DNA from: Embiotoca jacksoni
Taxonomy: Eukaryota; Chordata; Actinopteri; Embiotocidae
Length of the DNA stretch: 64,000 nucleotides
Direction of reading: 5' to 3'
Assembly (NCBI GenBank): GCA_022577435.1
Contig: JAKOON010000019.1
Span: 2,190,259 to 2,254,258, forward strand
Shown: one piece after another, positions 1-11,939 of the stretch
Layout of the letters: each line of letters opens with the position of its first letter
Numbering within the stretch: position 1 is the first letter of the stretch
Position numbers and translations under genes: made by a program
The notes under the pieces: generated by a model
Told to the model about the DNA's origin: nothing
What the model saw: the letters and a program-made list of their open reading frames with translations, nothing else
The model's database searches: none

Positions 1-320
1 ATGTGGTGTGACATTTTCTCCTCTGAAGTTTCCCAGGTGACCAGTCAAGTCGATTTACTAACTTCCAAAGAGGCAACTTCTCAGAACAAAGCATTTTGCA
101 CCTCACCTCAATGGAACATTTGATCTTCTCTTATTTTGTTTTACTTTCTATTTTTCTTTTGTCACTCCCTCATTTTCTTTGGTATGGTATTAAGTTTGAA
201 CATAATCCCTCGGTATCATTCAAAATATTGGGAACAAACTAAAGTCAGACCCTCTGGGAGTTTCTTTGTAATTGTTGCAATCAAAATGCTTTTTACGGTG
301 CAAGAAAACCCCTGCAATTT

Positions 321-342
321 AAAAAAAAAAAAAAAAAAAAAA
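321..342. repeat. poly(A) tract, 22 bp
   Basis: An uninterrupted run of 22 A residues. There is no clear retroposon body directly upstream and no obvious target-site duplication, so it is called a simple homopolymer and not a SINE or LINE tail. Confidence 0.9.
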
Positions 343-2501
343 CGTACATAAAAACGTTTTAAATTCATTATAAATATTAATTCAATAAATACTGTATGCA
401 GAAAAACTAAACAAAATACATCTGTAAGGGTGTATAAAACCTCATTTAATCCATTCTGAACAATTCAACTGATGCAGGGATAAGTGATGATGATTAGCTT
501 CATTCTCACATTAAGACATTTTCTATAAACTTTGAGAGAAAAGGTTGAAGAGCCTTACTGACTGGAAATGAGTCATTACTTTTGTTTTGATTGAAAGGCT
601 TACGCTGTGCAGTAATACCTTGAGCACAGCTTCTATTGATTATCTTTAATGTGGAAAAATAGCAGGGATTTTGCAACATTGCAAAAGATTGGTTGAATTT
701 GCAAAGTCACAATTTCCGAGAGGGACTGTAAAGTTTCTGCACATGGAAAAGTTGTCACACTGTGAAATCTTATCTAAATACCTTTTCATATGCACAGATA
801 GCTGGAGGCGAGCCTGTCTTTAGTCATGTGCTACATTTCAAACATTTGGGACTTTTTGACGGCCCGAGACGTGTCGAGGTGGAGTTAGCAGTCCTGAACA
901 TCGCTGTCTGGTCAAACAAGTCTGGTGACTACACGCAAACCAGCCCAACATCAAAGAAGAAGGAAGCCGCATGTCACGCCGTTAGGTGTTGCATGAACTG
1001 ACAAGACTGAGCAGTAACAAACAAGCAGTGGAAAACTACCGATAGGCTCACGAGTTTATTGACATGTGGACATGAGTCATCCAATTATTAAGATAAATCT
1101 CTTCCGACCAGATCTTGGATGAGATTTGTTTGCCAGTGAATGCATCATTAGGATTCTGTGTTGCCATCTTATTCCTGCCGTAAGAACAGCTGCTGTCCTC
1201 ATGGTTGAAGAGTGTTTGTTATTGAGCAGCGTGGTGCTCATCGCTCCACTTATTCTAATGGTTATTACTCACAGATATACGCGAGGGGTTAAATGACGTC
1301 TGAGATAGCACACTGAAGAGATATCCGTGTTAAAATCACGGGGTGCTGACTTTTGCATGCATGTAGAAAACGATTGAAGTTCTTGCACAGTGCACAATCC
1401 TAAAACACAAGAGTCAGTCACATTTTTTTCTGAGCAAAGGAACGCATTTATTCTCACCCACAAATAATCAGGCAAAGTCAAGTCTAGCATTTTATTATTT
1501 TTTAATTTCACCAGATATTCAGTTGTTAGTTCTCAACTTCCCTTTGTTTTAGATGTGTTCTTTGGATGTGATTGTTTTCTGACCTCCATGCCCTTGAAGT
1601 GGAGCTGTGGATCCACTGTTTTTGCACTAGACCTCCTCCCTTCAAGACTTCAGATCGTTGCCGAGCTAACCTCTCGTCTCGTATGAAGGTTTTCAGTTGT
1701 GACTTGTTTTCTTGCCACCACATTTCAGATGTATTCATTCACACGTCCAAGACAAATAATCAGTGTTGAGACCTGACTGAACACAGTCTGGAATCTGGAT
1801 CGGATATCGGTTCTGGAAAAATTCACTGACCAGTGTTTCAGACGACAGAAGAGTTTTAGAGTTTCGGGCCGGTGCCTCGACTAAACGGTTTTCCTGGTTT
1901 GCTTTTCACAGCCTCTGTTTTCTGAACACCAAAACAATACGGTGCAACCAATCTGGGATACAGAATCTCCTCCTCTCAGGCTGCCTTTATGGGGTTTTAC
2001 ATCATCTGATCTTCTGTTGGGTGATCTTGTATTGTCTTTGGTGCACGTAGAAACCACCACTGTCTCAGCAGACAAACAGTCTCTGAATTGAATCAAAAGT
2101 GAAAAAGACTGTAATTATTGTTGAAATATGAATATGTTTAAAGACACTGTTGATGCTGTTTATGTTTTTTTTCATTGAAGAACCCAGGCCAACGTTTGGA
2201 CTCAAGGAGCAGTACATATCAGGGGTCTGTAATTACTTGCTTCTTACAATGTGTCAAGTTTATCACTGCATAATTAGGGGTTTCTCTCATTCTCTCTCAA
2301 GATGTCTCAGGGATGGACTTTGTGGGCTACTGGTAACCTTGAGAATCTGCTACGTGGTTAGAAGAAGAGCAGTGGTGTCACCCGTTTATTTATGATGAAA
2401 CCTCTCCAGGTCTTGTCAAGTCTCTTTATTTTCATTTCATCTAGAAATCACCCAGCACACACAAAGGTACAGTTGGACGGAGGAGTCGGAGGCTGACTCA
2501 C

Positions 2502-2640
2502 CGGCTGTGGTGGTGACGGGGGCTACTGAGTATGTAGTCGTAGGCGTGCGAGGTGCACTGAATGTGGTTGTGGTTATAGTTTCCTGCGGATCCTGAACGC
2601 TGAGCCAGTCCCCGTAGCGCCCCGTCTCACCATTGGCTCT
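2502..2640 (-). other. weak exon-like frame ending at a splice-donor match
   Basis: On the minus strand a frame of about 46 codons stays open and ends exactly before GTGAGT (plus-strand ACTCAC, 2496-2501), a strong donor match. The conceptual peptide begins ANGETGRYGDWLSVQ and becomes rich in Thr, Pro and Ser (TTTT, TPTTTYS, VTTTA), like a mucin-type juxtamembrane stalk. Against it, the minus-strand sequence upstream is purine-rich with no polypyrimidine tract, so an acceptor is not evident. A frame this short can stay open by chance. It would also lie antisense to the probable plus-strand 3' end at 3.2-4.5 kb. I do not recognise a family. Confidence 0.15.
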
Positions 2641-3176
2641 TGACTTCCTCTTTGTGCTGCTCCTTCATGACATGGTTATTGTTCATCAGTTCATTTTCTT
2701 TGTAATTTATTTTTTCCTTCATATTTATTTTTGGTATATTTGCCCATTTCTACTGTATACACCTGTGTGTGCAATCACTTATTTTCCTTTTCTTTCGTTC
2801 TTGTTTTTGGTGGTCTTGGACTTGTATATGCTTCAGTTGTTGGACTTGGCCTTCACTGTGCCTGATATCGCTTCTCGTGATACTCGACCCAAATTCTGCT
2901 CGTTTAGTGTCACTCATCTCTCGTAGGTTTGAACCGTTTGAAGTCAAGTAACGTAACTGGTGGCAGGTTTGACTGCTAACTGCACGTTCATGAGTTTCAC
3001 TGCTTCCACCAGAGTGAAACGTGACCGTCGTAACGTACTGAATTCGTGATGACTTCAGCTGTTGCTCTTCTTGGAGCAGAAAACTACAAACCGCCTTTCC
3101 AGCCTTCACGGGTGGCTGTTTGATTCTGAAAAAAATAGGATTTGGGTGGAGTATTTCTCTTCAAGAGGTTTTCCAG

Positions 3177-3381
3177 GGATGGGCCGAACCAATTCAGACC
3201 TTTCTCGCGATATTGTCACGCCCCGATTCACCAGTCGTCATCGGTAGATTCACGATATGTGGTTCAGGAAAGCAGCAGCTTCAATGCAGCTCAAAGTTTC
3301 AACAGCATACGACCTATTCCTCATGAGTCATCACCCATCCCGCCCCTCACTGAAGACAAACACCACGTTAGAAATACTTAA
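3177..3381 (+). CDS. candidate terminal coding exon, unidentified protein
   Basis: A pyrimidine-containing tract followed by TTTTCCAG (ending 3176) resembles a 3' splice acceptor. After one phase base, a frame of 67 codons runs open to TAA at 3379-3381. The peptide is hydrophilic and rich in Ser, Pro, His and Arg, with a SIRPIPHESSPIPPL stretch near the end and a basic or polar C-terminus (KHHVRNT). That is compatible with the tail of a cytoplasmic or disordered region. There is no domain, signal peptide or membrane segment. The main support is position: it is followed directly by 1.1 kb of 3'UTR-like sequence ending in a strong poly(A) signal. Other frames through the same bases are also open for 20-50 codons, so the frame choice is not secure. 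I do not recognise the product. Confidence 0.22.
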
Positions 3382-4486
3382 AAAGGTTGCCTTCATATTC
3401 AACTCAAGTCACAGGGCGTTAGTTTATGTTTTCAATCCTGAAATCTTAATCATTGTGTTGTAATCAATATGCACTGGAAAGTACTTTGTTTCTGTAAATC
3501 CCATCGGTCTCTGTGTGTTAATGTAAAGTATATACTCTGGATTGTTCTCTTGGGTTAATCTTGCCTCGTGTCAGCCGTATATATCTGTGCATTGACCAAG
3601 TAGCCTCTGGTATGATGGCCTGTTTGATTTATTGGAAAGGGAAACAAGCCGCCACGGTGCCCTGTAGAGTTTTGTTAGAATGACGTTCCCAAACTGCACT
3701 CATCACATATGGGAGAGCAGAGAGTCCCAAGAGTGGGACATGTATTTTATGGAAACCGTCAGTGTCTTGAATTTTGTAGTCCACTTTATATAAATTTGAA
3801 GTTTTTTTGAGGAAGGTTTTGATTTTTGAATTGTTTTTTTTTTACGATAACATTTCTTCATGGTCTTTCTTAACTTTTTAAATTGTATTTTCTTAAGAAA
3901 AAGGGTCTGCTTTTTTAAGGACAGTTCATGCTTGTAAGATAATTTTTAATACGAGTAGGATCCTTTTTGAAGTCCAAGAGTCAAGAGCATCTTTTTTTTT
4001 TTTTTTAATGAAAATGAACTTGCAACATTCCTTGCACATCTTACTGTGATGGATACGCAAAACCAAGCAAACCAAAATAATCCACGTTTGTGGTTAATTT
4101 GGCTCATCAGCTTGTGGCAATGAAATACTGCCCTCTTTTACACAACAGATAACGTGTACATGTATTTCTAAAAACCCTCGAATATGCCTTTAACTGCTCA
4201 GTTTCAACGAAGTCTTGATTATCACACGCTCTCTGTATACCAAGAAATGAGACCCAGCGAAAATGTAGCATTTTTGTAAACATTGACTGTGTGTTTTCGA
4301 GACTCTACTGTGCACTCATTTTTTTGTTTATATATATTTTTTGGTTGTTGATATAATATGGAAGTAAAGACAATTTGTTATGTAGTGCAATATGCTGTAC
4401 ATACAGAGCTTTGCTCTACGAATCTTTTTCTTGCATTTCTTGTTGTTTATTGGTACTTTTTTTTCAATAAAATTCTATTGAAGGTG
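3382..4486 (+). other. probable 3' untranslated region
   Basis: This is AT-rich, T-tract-rich, unique-looking sequence without open frames. It contains TGTACATA near 4396, a match to the Pumilio-element consensus TGTANATA, and it ends at a canonical AATAAA with a downstream GT-rich element. These are the expected hallmarks of a vertebrate 3'UTR on the plus strand. The start is set only by the candidate stop codon upstream and could lie elsewhere. The gene is not identified. Confidence 0.45.
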
Positions 4487-4522
4487 ACCCGTTGAGTCAA
4501 GTTTTTGGTTTTTTTTGGTATG
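4466..4522 (+). terminator. poly(A) signal with downstream GT/T-rich element
   Basis: AATAAA lies at 4466-4471. Cleavage would be expected about 10-25 bases later, near 4480-4495. A T/GT-rich stretch with two TTTGGTTT-like blocks follows at about 4500-4522 and fits the downstream element bound by the cleavage-stimulation factor. This is the best transcription-end signal in the window. Confidence 0.55.
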
Positions 4523-5068
4523 ATCAATTTTACATGTAGCATCACAGTTGGCTTTTACTGGACCACAAACTGCAAACAATGGCAGTTCAGCTCTTTTTAA
4601 GACAAACAAAACTCCTCATTGTTCTTAATATGGAAAGAATTTGGGAGAAACCATCTGAGGATTTGGAGTAATCACACCTGCAGGTACGAGCATCAGATCA
4701 GGGAAGCGTTACAGAGGTGAAATTATTTTATTTTTTTTAAAGTCTTTCATATCCAAAAGCTCTTGTTTTTCTTTTCTCTACATCTTCAATTCAGACCTTC
4801 TGCTTCTGGACAAAACAGCTACACAAGAAAAACGAATTCCCCCCCGTTTGCTCTGCTCCCACTCGAGCCTGAGCTTTTATTTTAAAGACTCTTGTATTGT
4901 GAAAGTAAGCTGCGATGGATTAGCCAACTGTCTAAAACTAGCCAGGCATGAGAAGCCAGCCAGGCGTTTGGCAGAGACTGTGCCCATCATATCCCCCCTG
5001 CTGTTAGGTCATTAATTTGGTGGGAGCAGTGGGGCTCCCAAAACTCTCCAATAACTGCTGTCTGAACT

Positions 5069-5070
<2 letters not shown>

Positions 5071-5109
<39 letters not shown>
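5071..5109. repeat. (AC)n microsatellite, ~39 bp
   Basis: A perfect AC dinucleotide tract. Confidence 0.95.
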
Positions 5110-5110
<1 letters not shown>

Positions 5111-5445
5111 GCACAAGCAAGTGTTGCATGACAACCGAATGAACCCGTGTGTTCAGAAAATGAGAAGAGTTACTGTCACATCCTAAAAGGTTACGGCCAA
5201 TCCTGCTGATCCTGCAGATTAGTTACACTGCGGCATGGATGCCCTGGAGACATGGGAGTGAATGATTATCCCTGACACGTGTAAACATTGAAGTTTAGTG
5301 TGTAGTAGTACTGTGTGTTAAGTGGTGCAAAAGAGCCTTCTTTGCACAGTGTTTAGAAATGTATTAATTTTATGGAGGATATATTTTTCCTATGAGACCG
5401 AGACAAAGCTTTATGTGAAACTAATCACACCCAAGATTATGTTGC

Positions 5446-5480
5446 TTTTTTTTTTTCTTCTTCTTCTTCTTCTTCTCCTC
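5446..5480. repeat. poly(T) followed by (CTT)n
   Basis: A T-run followed by about seven CTT units, giving a pure pyrimidine strand. Confidence 0.9.
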
Positions 5481-6405
5481 TCGACAGAGCAGATAACGTA
5501 CAGTCTCCTCCCTCGGGGCTGACGCGTGGCACTTCTATTGTCGTACATGCCAGGTAGAGTTTCTCGCTTCGCCGACACCTGACTCACCTGTTTGGCCGCT
5601 TGCAGCCAAAGCGCTGGCTTGTCTGCGGCCCCCCGCACCCACCGACACATGCACACAAAGAGCGTGACAGAGGATGTGGTTGAAACACAACAACACCGCC
5701 TATCCTAGTCACGGTTGGCTTAGCGTACACAACTGCTCAGCTCTCCCCTCCTAATCCTGCATCTTAGGTGTTATAAGTGTCGAACTTCAAGCCTCAATAG
5801 GAGCTAATTAACAGTGCTATTTATACAACTGTCAAAACATGTAACGATCTGCCCTGCAGAGAGGGTTGCTTGCTTTTTTTCTTTTAGTTTTTTTGGGTTA
5901 AATATTACCAAATTTGAACCAACAGGCAGCAGTGTGCCGATACGTCCCCCGTCTGTCTCGCGGGTTGTTTACCTCGGCTTCATGGCTCCTACGATTCTCT
6001 CTCTAGGATCAGCACTTAAATGGGGAGAGCGTTGGCTTTCCCTGGTCCCAAACAATGGCTCCTCTGTTCCCCTGGCCTGGCCGCCTGCTGAAAGAGACAC
6101 CCATTAGAGAAGCGTCTATCTCTGGGGTCAGGCCCAGGGGTCACGCACAAGTACGGCTCTTGTTTATGTCTGCGAAGCCAATCAAAACACTGCGAGCCCA
6201 CGTCGTTAACTCCTACTTGCCCGGCTCGCTGTTGTTCAGCCGGCTGAAGAGCAGCTCGAGTCACAGAGAGCCGTTAATTCACCCGCAGCTTCAGTGTGTC
6301 TCCTTCATTTAAGCAAAAGTGATGAATCACTGACTGAATGAAGGAGCTGCACGAGAGAGAAGAACAGCAAATGAGCACCGACGGCACCTGTTCTGCACCG
6401 CAGCT

Positions 6406-6446
6406 CCCCCCCCCCCCACCACCACCACCACCACCTCCACCTCCCC
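6406..6446. repeat. C-run and (CCA)n tract
   Basis: Twelve consecutive C residues followed by CCA trinucleotides. The opposite strand is G-rich. Confidence 0.9.
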
Positions 6447-6483
6447 ATCGACCCTGAGACCTGCTTCAAGTACCTCTTTACTC

Positions 6484-6486
<3 letters not shown>

Positions 6487-6526
<40 letters not shown>
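6487..6526. repeat. (CA)n microsatellite, 40 bp
   Basis: A perfect CA tract. Confidence 0.95.
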
Positions 6527-6528
<2 letters not shown>

Positions 6529-7053
6529 CAATTACTAAACGATCGCGTGTGCGCTCACCCTTTTCATTGACCTCTAATTAAATGTAGATTTGGGGAATTA
6601 CATTAAAAAGTCTGCGACTTAATTTGAAAGGGAAATCAAACAGGCTGACCAGAAAAAGTTACAGCTTCATGAAAAGTTTTCATCTTCTCTTTTCATCTTT
6701 GTATCTTCTGTCATTAGTGAGGAAGCCTGGTTATGAGTCACGGCCCACTTTATGTCTCCAACTGGAAGTGATGGGCTTCACTGCCCCGGTACCGGTATGG
6801 TCGGTGCTACACTGGATCAGCTCTGGGCTGCTGTGATTGGTTATTTAACTGTCAATCAACAGATCCTTAACCTTAGCCCTTCGGCAGCATAGTAACCAAA
6901 TCACAGGCAGAGCATCTGTCCCGCTGATCTCAGCACTATCAGTGTTGGAGACGGATTTAATTCGTGTAGAATATCTGCTTCATTCACTAATGTCCCATAA
7001 ATTAAAACAATCATCGCCGTAGCGATCTGTGCACAAGTGACTTTCATGAGAAG

Positions 7054-7145
7054 TTGATGCTTTTTGAATGGGAGTCAAAGGAGCTGGAGGCTTTTTGGAG
7101 CCAACCTCTAGTGGCACTCGGTGGTATTGCACTTCATGCAATTAA
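7054..7145 (+). repeat. fragment of a dispersed percomorph repeat
   Basis: The block around GGAGGCTTTTTGGAGCC and CCTCTAGTGGCACTC matches, from memory, a short interspersed sequence found in many copies in percomorph genomes. Only about 90 bp is recognisable and its left edge is arbitrary. It runs into a C-run and a (CA)n tract, a common position for such fragments. Confidence 0.45.
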
Positions 7146-7150
7146 AAATA

Positions 7151-7162
7151 CCCCCCCCCCCT

Positions 7163-7215
<53 letters not shown>
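7151..7215. repeat. C-run plus (CA)n microsatellite
   Basis: Eleven C residues at 7151-7161 are followed by a perfect CA tract at 7164-7215. Confidence 0.95.
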
Positions 7216-7218
<3 letters not shown>

Positions 7219-8236
7219 CCAGTTGTTATCGTCCTAAATAACCTGAACCAGCGTGGCTGGAAACACTCCAGTCTTGTTGATGTTTGCAACAAAACACATG
7301 TTTGAGCTGAGACATCTCTCACTATGGTAAGAAGAATAAAGAAGATATCTGCGGGCTGCGAGCCTCCAGAACACTAAACCACTCCCACCTCACATCTCCC
7401 CAACAATAGTGACGGCACCAAAATCACTGCAGGCGCACAACTCCGCCTCGAAAGAAGTGAAATGGCAACAAAACTACTGTGTACTTGAATATTCAGCTTC
7501 GTGTCCAAAGGGGAAGAAAAAAAACACAGTATTTAGAAAAATGTTATAAATCTGTAAATACTTGCACAGGAAACATAAAGAATAGAAAAGAATAATATTC
7601 CTGTTGGAGGAGGTGGAGGAGCGCCACCTTCTCAGTCCTACATATATCTGTTCCATTCTTCATCCCCCCCCAACCCCACTTTTTCACACATCTGGTGCTC
7701 AGGCAGGCAGTTGTCATGGGAATGAGCAGCTAAGCCAACAGTGTTGCATGTTGCTGTGCAAGGGAGGGGGGGGGGGTGTTGAGCTGGGCATGCCGTGGGC
7801 GCAGCAACTCAGCAAACCAACTCCGACCCCCTTTTCTTTCAGCTGTGACTGAACACAGCTGACCTCCTCTGACAAAAAAAAACAAAACAAAAACCCTCTA
7901 ACTACCGGCTACCCCCCCCCCCCTCCAACAACTCTGCCCCTTTATGACGAATGGAAGGACAGCGAGCAAAAAATGATTTCCTGACAGCAGATCATCACAT
8001 TCACGGTTCCAGGTTTTGTCATTTTCTCCCTTTTGAAACCTCTTTGCGTTTTTACGCTGCGTCCAACTTCTCCTTTAATCTGCTGCGCTCGGCTGCTTCT
8101 TTTCTTTACTTTCTCTGTTAGAGGAGCTGTTGGGCAATCACCATACAACACTGCGAGTTCCCTTTGTTTACCAAGAGCAACCCAGCAGAGCGCAGCGCTT
8201 TGTTGAGCTGCAGTCACTCCCGGCCTCACAGCTGTG
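7216..8236. other. non-genic stretch
   Basis: No gene is seen. There is a short G-run near 7766, a C-run near 7911 and an A/CA-rich stretch near 7875. The open frames are chance frames. Confidence 0.5.
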
Positions 8237-8304
8237 ACACACACACACACACACACGCACACGCACACACGCACACACACACACACACACACACACGCGC
8301 GCAC
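8237..8304. repeat. imperfect (CA)n microsatellite with CG interruptions
   Basis: The CA tract is interrupted by several GCAC steps, which suggests an older, partly decayed array. Confidence 0.95.
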
Positions 8305-8689
8305 AGAAATCTCTGACTCACAAACACTAGCAGTATCCTGTGGTCAAGGGGAGGGATTTCAATCCTCGGAGCACAGCTCATGAACCTGCTGAACTCGTCC
8401 TCTCCGTCTCCTGCTGGCTATTGTTCTCTCCACTCCACTTTTCCAACTTTATCAAAATCTTCATACGTATCCGGGACCATTTGGACCCAATTAAAAGATA
8501 CACCCCGTAAGCCTGCACGCAGCGGGCAGCTGTCTCTCCCCACGTGTGAAAATCCATTCACTTGGCATGCGGCTCAGAAAGAAACAAGCCGGCCTAATTA
8601 TGACGGGGGGTGTCACTCAGTAGACAGTACATAAACAAGCGGGTCATTGTTGGGAACTAATTGGCAGGAAAGAGATTCCTGCAGCCCGA

Positions 8690-8930
8690 TCCAAAATGAG
8701 TTCACGGTGGTTTTCAGAGGGCGCGCGAGGAGCCCGGTGCGCCGGCAGGCCTGATGTGTGCAGTAATGAGAGGAGAGCTGCCTCGAGCCCACTTTCCAGC
8801 GCGTCTTCGCAACCGGTGCCGGATGGCGCCTCGGAGCTACGGAACCGGCCCGGTTCAGTGGGTGCGCTGCTTTCTGGCCCGGCGGGTTGGCGGGGCGCCA
8901 GAGACGTCAAGGCAGGCGGCCTGTCTTGTT
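8690..8930. promoter_or_regulatory. CpG-rich patch, possible island or regulatory element
   Basis: CpG dinucleotides and overall G+C are visibly concentrated here (GGCGCGCGAGG, GCGCCGG, CGGCGGG) against an AT-rich, CpG-poor background. Such a patch can mark a promoter or an unmethylated regulatory element. No TATA box, exon or transcript evidence is visible next to it. The long overlapping open frames come from lack of AT-rich stop codons and are not read as genes. Confidence 0.3.
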
Positions 8931-9023
8931 AGCACACCTCACCTTGATAACAGGAGTGTGGAGAGAAGGATGAGGCCGGGGAAGAAAAACAAGCAGGGCA
9001 CCAGGGGTGGGGCTCTGGGACAG

Positions 9024-9024
<1 letters not shown>

Positions 9025-9061
<37 letters not shown>

Positions 9062-9062
9062 G
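9025..9062. repeat. (GT)n microsatellite
   Basis: A GT tract with one C interruption near its end. Confidence 0.9.
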
Positions 9063-9195
9063 TTTGTAGGTTTCAGTGCGTGTGTCGGCTCACACAACGG
9101 ACCTCCTCCAAACAGTAACAACTGCAAAAACATTGGGTCGAGTGTTAAACTCTGAGCAGTTTTTCCGAGCTCATGTTTCACAACAGAGCACCAGG

Positions 9196-9276
9196 TCCTC
9201 CCTCCCTCCCTCTCTCTCTCTCTCCTCCCTCCCTCCCCCTCTCTCTCCTCCCTCCCCCTCTCTCTCTCTCTCTCCT
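9196..9276. repeat. polypyrimidine (CT/CCT)n tract, ~80 bp
   Basis: An uninterrupted pyrimidine strand of CCT and CT blocks, with mirror-like segments repeated twice. This is the type of sequence able to form intramolecular triplex (H-DNA) under torsion. Confidence 0.85.
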
Positions 9277-9801
9277 ACTTGCCTCCCTTCCCCCACTTCT
9301 CCTCTTCTCTGGCTGATTGGCCTCCTTTTCCAGCACTCCCCCACTATCTGTATGTCTATCACATACACAAACACACACAAAACTTTTCAACCCCATACCC
9401 TCCCTCCATCCTTATGTACCCCCCTCCCCGCCCCTCCCACCCTCCCCCCTGTTGTTGCTGACTGACAGTGCTGATTTACAACAGGTTTGGCCGGCTGCCA
9501 GCTCATCTCAACAATCGCATGAGCTCCAGAGCCGACTGACAGAGCCAAGTTTAGATGACAATAAACAAAGTCAGCGATCTCCTTCGCTTCTCTTCTTCCT
9601 CAAATTTCAGGCAGCAGAGAGAAAAAAAAGAAGCAAATTTATGAAATCTGCGTAAAAGTTTAGCGGGGTTGAAGGAGCCAAGGTGGACCGACTTCTGTGG
9701 CCCAGATGTTTCCCCGAAAGGCAGCTGGAGGTGCCTGTTCAAGCTGCCCGTTGAAAAGCGGTGGAGGGTTGTACATGGGACAACAGCTACAAACATACAG
9801 A
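9277..9801. other. non-genic stretch, partly C-rich
   Basis: C-rich and CA-containing sequence up to about 9450, then mixed composition. No gene is seen. Confidence 0.45.
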
Positions 9802-9841
9802 GCACACCTGGATGCACACCTGGATGCACACCTGGATGCAC
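9802..9841. repeat. 12-bp tandem repeat, three copies
   Basis: Three head-to-tail copies of GCACACCTGGAT. A micro-tandem repeat with no other apparent feature. Confidence 0.9.
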
Positions 9842-11399
9842 ACAGTGTTCCCTCTGCTGCCAGACTCCGACTCTGCTCCACTGATTTGTTCAGCGTCCTC
9901 GGCTCTCAGCTCTCGTTGAGCTTTTAAAAAGATGCTTTCTGAGTGTTGGAGAGGACTTTTATTTTTATTTTCGTATTTGGTTCAAAGTATTGAACAAGAA
10001 AGAGTGAACGTTTTTATCCGGGTGGAAGACTGCTACTATCAGACGGTGGACCTTCAGGGACAGATGGACTATTGGGGACATTTCATGCTCAGTGGGTGCT
10101 GGTGGTCAATTTCTAAGCAGAGACACGTATCGATCATTGTGATTGATTGTTCATTTGTTCTTTGATGCTTTAGTTTGGTTATTTTGTTAAGATTTTCTTT
10201 CTTTTCACATTTGTTTCCTTTTTAAATGATGTTTTAGAGTGATTTCTGTTTCCTTGCAATGGTGTTAAAAAACAACAACAACAACCTCCTTCTCTTCTCT
10301 CCTCTCCTCTCCTACTCCCTCCCCCACCCACCCCCACGACGCCTCGGTCACACCAGCTAACTGTCGCTATCCCTGTGTGCTGATTGGCTTAATCGATTGC
10401 CCAGAGGACTGTGGGTAAACTCCTGAACCCGTTCTGCTCAAAGAGAAAGCTTGAGACATCTGGAATTGAGAACCACCTGGGACCGAAGCTCGGAGAAGGA
10501 AACCCGCTCCGATTGTCTGTTTTCTGGCTGCTCATCATTAACCTGAGCTCACCTCCATCCTGCCGTGGGAGGACATGAAAACCCTGTTTAAGATAAACAA
10601 AACAACAGATACACTAATAACTTTGGGGAAATGGGACAGTGGATATTTTGTGAAGGGATTATTATAATATCTGTAATGATGCTGTAATTATATTCTTGTT
10701 TTCAAAAACTTTTTTTTTATATATCTGCTGTTTTGGCACAATGGCTCCATTAAAAATCTGAATATGTGACAGGCGGTCCCAGCAGAACCGCATCAGGGGA
10801 GCGCAGTCGAGCAAAAACAAGACGAGCCACTGCAATGAACAGATTTGCTCATAAATAATTCCCTTCCAAGACAGTTGAATGCATTTCAAATGCAGACAGA
10901 GATGAGGGTGGGCTGGAAAACAAACTAACAGCATCATCTGTAGCCGTGTGTACAACATTTGTCTTTGTCCAACCCAACAGTTTAACTGATTTAAAGTGAC
11001 GATAAAAATAGCTCATCGCTTCTATTCTGCTGCTGGATGTTGTACAATGGTACAAATACTATTATGGCCACAAGGGTTGACCTTAATTCCTTGATCTTTC
11101 TCTCGGTGCTACATGCAGAGCGCTGAGGCTCATGCGGTGTGGATGAGTTGGTTCTGTCATGTTTATGTTGATGTCAGATATTTGGCTTTCCAGCAGAGAC
11201 TTTGCTGTTCAGAGAAACTCGCTCTGAATCGAATCCCAAAGTCTGACACTCTGCGCACGTACTGACATTTCAGCAGCTTCAAGTCAAAGTGAAACTCCTG
11301 CAGGGATGTGAAAGGCTGATCGTGGTGTACTTCGGCGTCTCTGTACGCAGACAGACCGAGCAGCGCTGCAGACTCAGGGAGGGGTTTGGTGAGACTGTG

Positions 11400-11575
11400 G
11401 CTGATGCAGTGTTGCGGTGCGGTGAGGTTTGGTGAGGACGGGCCCTGCCTGCAGGAGCGGCTGCGACGCCGGAGAGAGACGGCGGTGATCCTCGTGGTCG
11501 CAAGCAGACGAAGTGCGGTCGCCGAAATTCACCACGCCGGGGCCAAAGCAGGCGGGGGCCCCTCAACTGTAGCCT
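11400..11575. promoter_or_regulatory. CpG-rich patch
   Basis: CpG-dense sequence (GGTGCGGTG, CTGCGACGCCGG, GGTCGCCG) within a CpG-poor neighbourhood. No exon or core promoter element is evident. It could be a regulatory element or an island remnant. Confidence 0.25.
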
Positions 11576-11939
11576 GACCGCTCTGAAAGCCACCGGCACA
11601 CCATGTCATTACATCTTGTTGAGCATTATAACATGGCTGATTGTTTGAGTTCAGCATGCACGGAGCTGCCAGCGTGTCACAGTTGCAGCGGAGGGACGTC
11701 TGAAAGCCACAAGTCTCCTCCTATCTGGTTTATATAAACCCGGCTTGCTTTGCCAATGACAATGCAAAACAGCGAGCGGGTCAGAGTAGAAAACACAGAT
11801 GTAAATAACTCCTCACCTCCGGCTTCACTGATAAGAAGACGCCCAACGCCGTTGTTTTTCCTCTGACCTGTGGTAGTTGTCTGGATCACAGTCTGTCTCG
11901 TACTCGAAAAACAGAGAGAGTTATTCTACCATCTTCACT

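Larger units (their letters stand above)
1..3176. other. AT-rich sequence without a recognisable gene
   Basis: No open frame here reads like a known protein, and no convincing splice-bounded exon was found. The stretch is moderately AT-rich and unique-looking, with one long A-tract near its start. It lies upstream of a 3'UTR-like region and could be intron or long UTR of the same plus-strand transcript. One weak minus-strand exon-like frame lies at 2502-2640 and is listed separately. Confidence 0.5.
4523..7053. other. non-genic stretch with simple repeats
   Basis: No gene is recognised. The stretch holds a (CA)n tract at 5071, a T/CTT tract at 5446, a C-run plus (CCA)n at 6406 and a (CA)n tract at 6487, listed separately. 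Between these the sequence is of mixed composition with no long coding frame. Confidence 0.5.

Noticed and set aside
321..342. A SINE/LINE tail
   Set aside because: There is no recognisable retroposon body or target-site duplication next to the A-run.
8754..9155. 133-codon frame in the CpG-rich patch
   Set aside because: It is open because of high G+C and a following GT tract. There is no domain, splice signal or start context.
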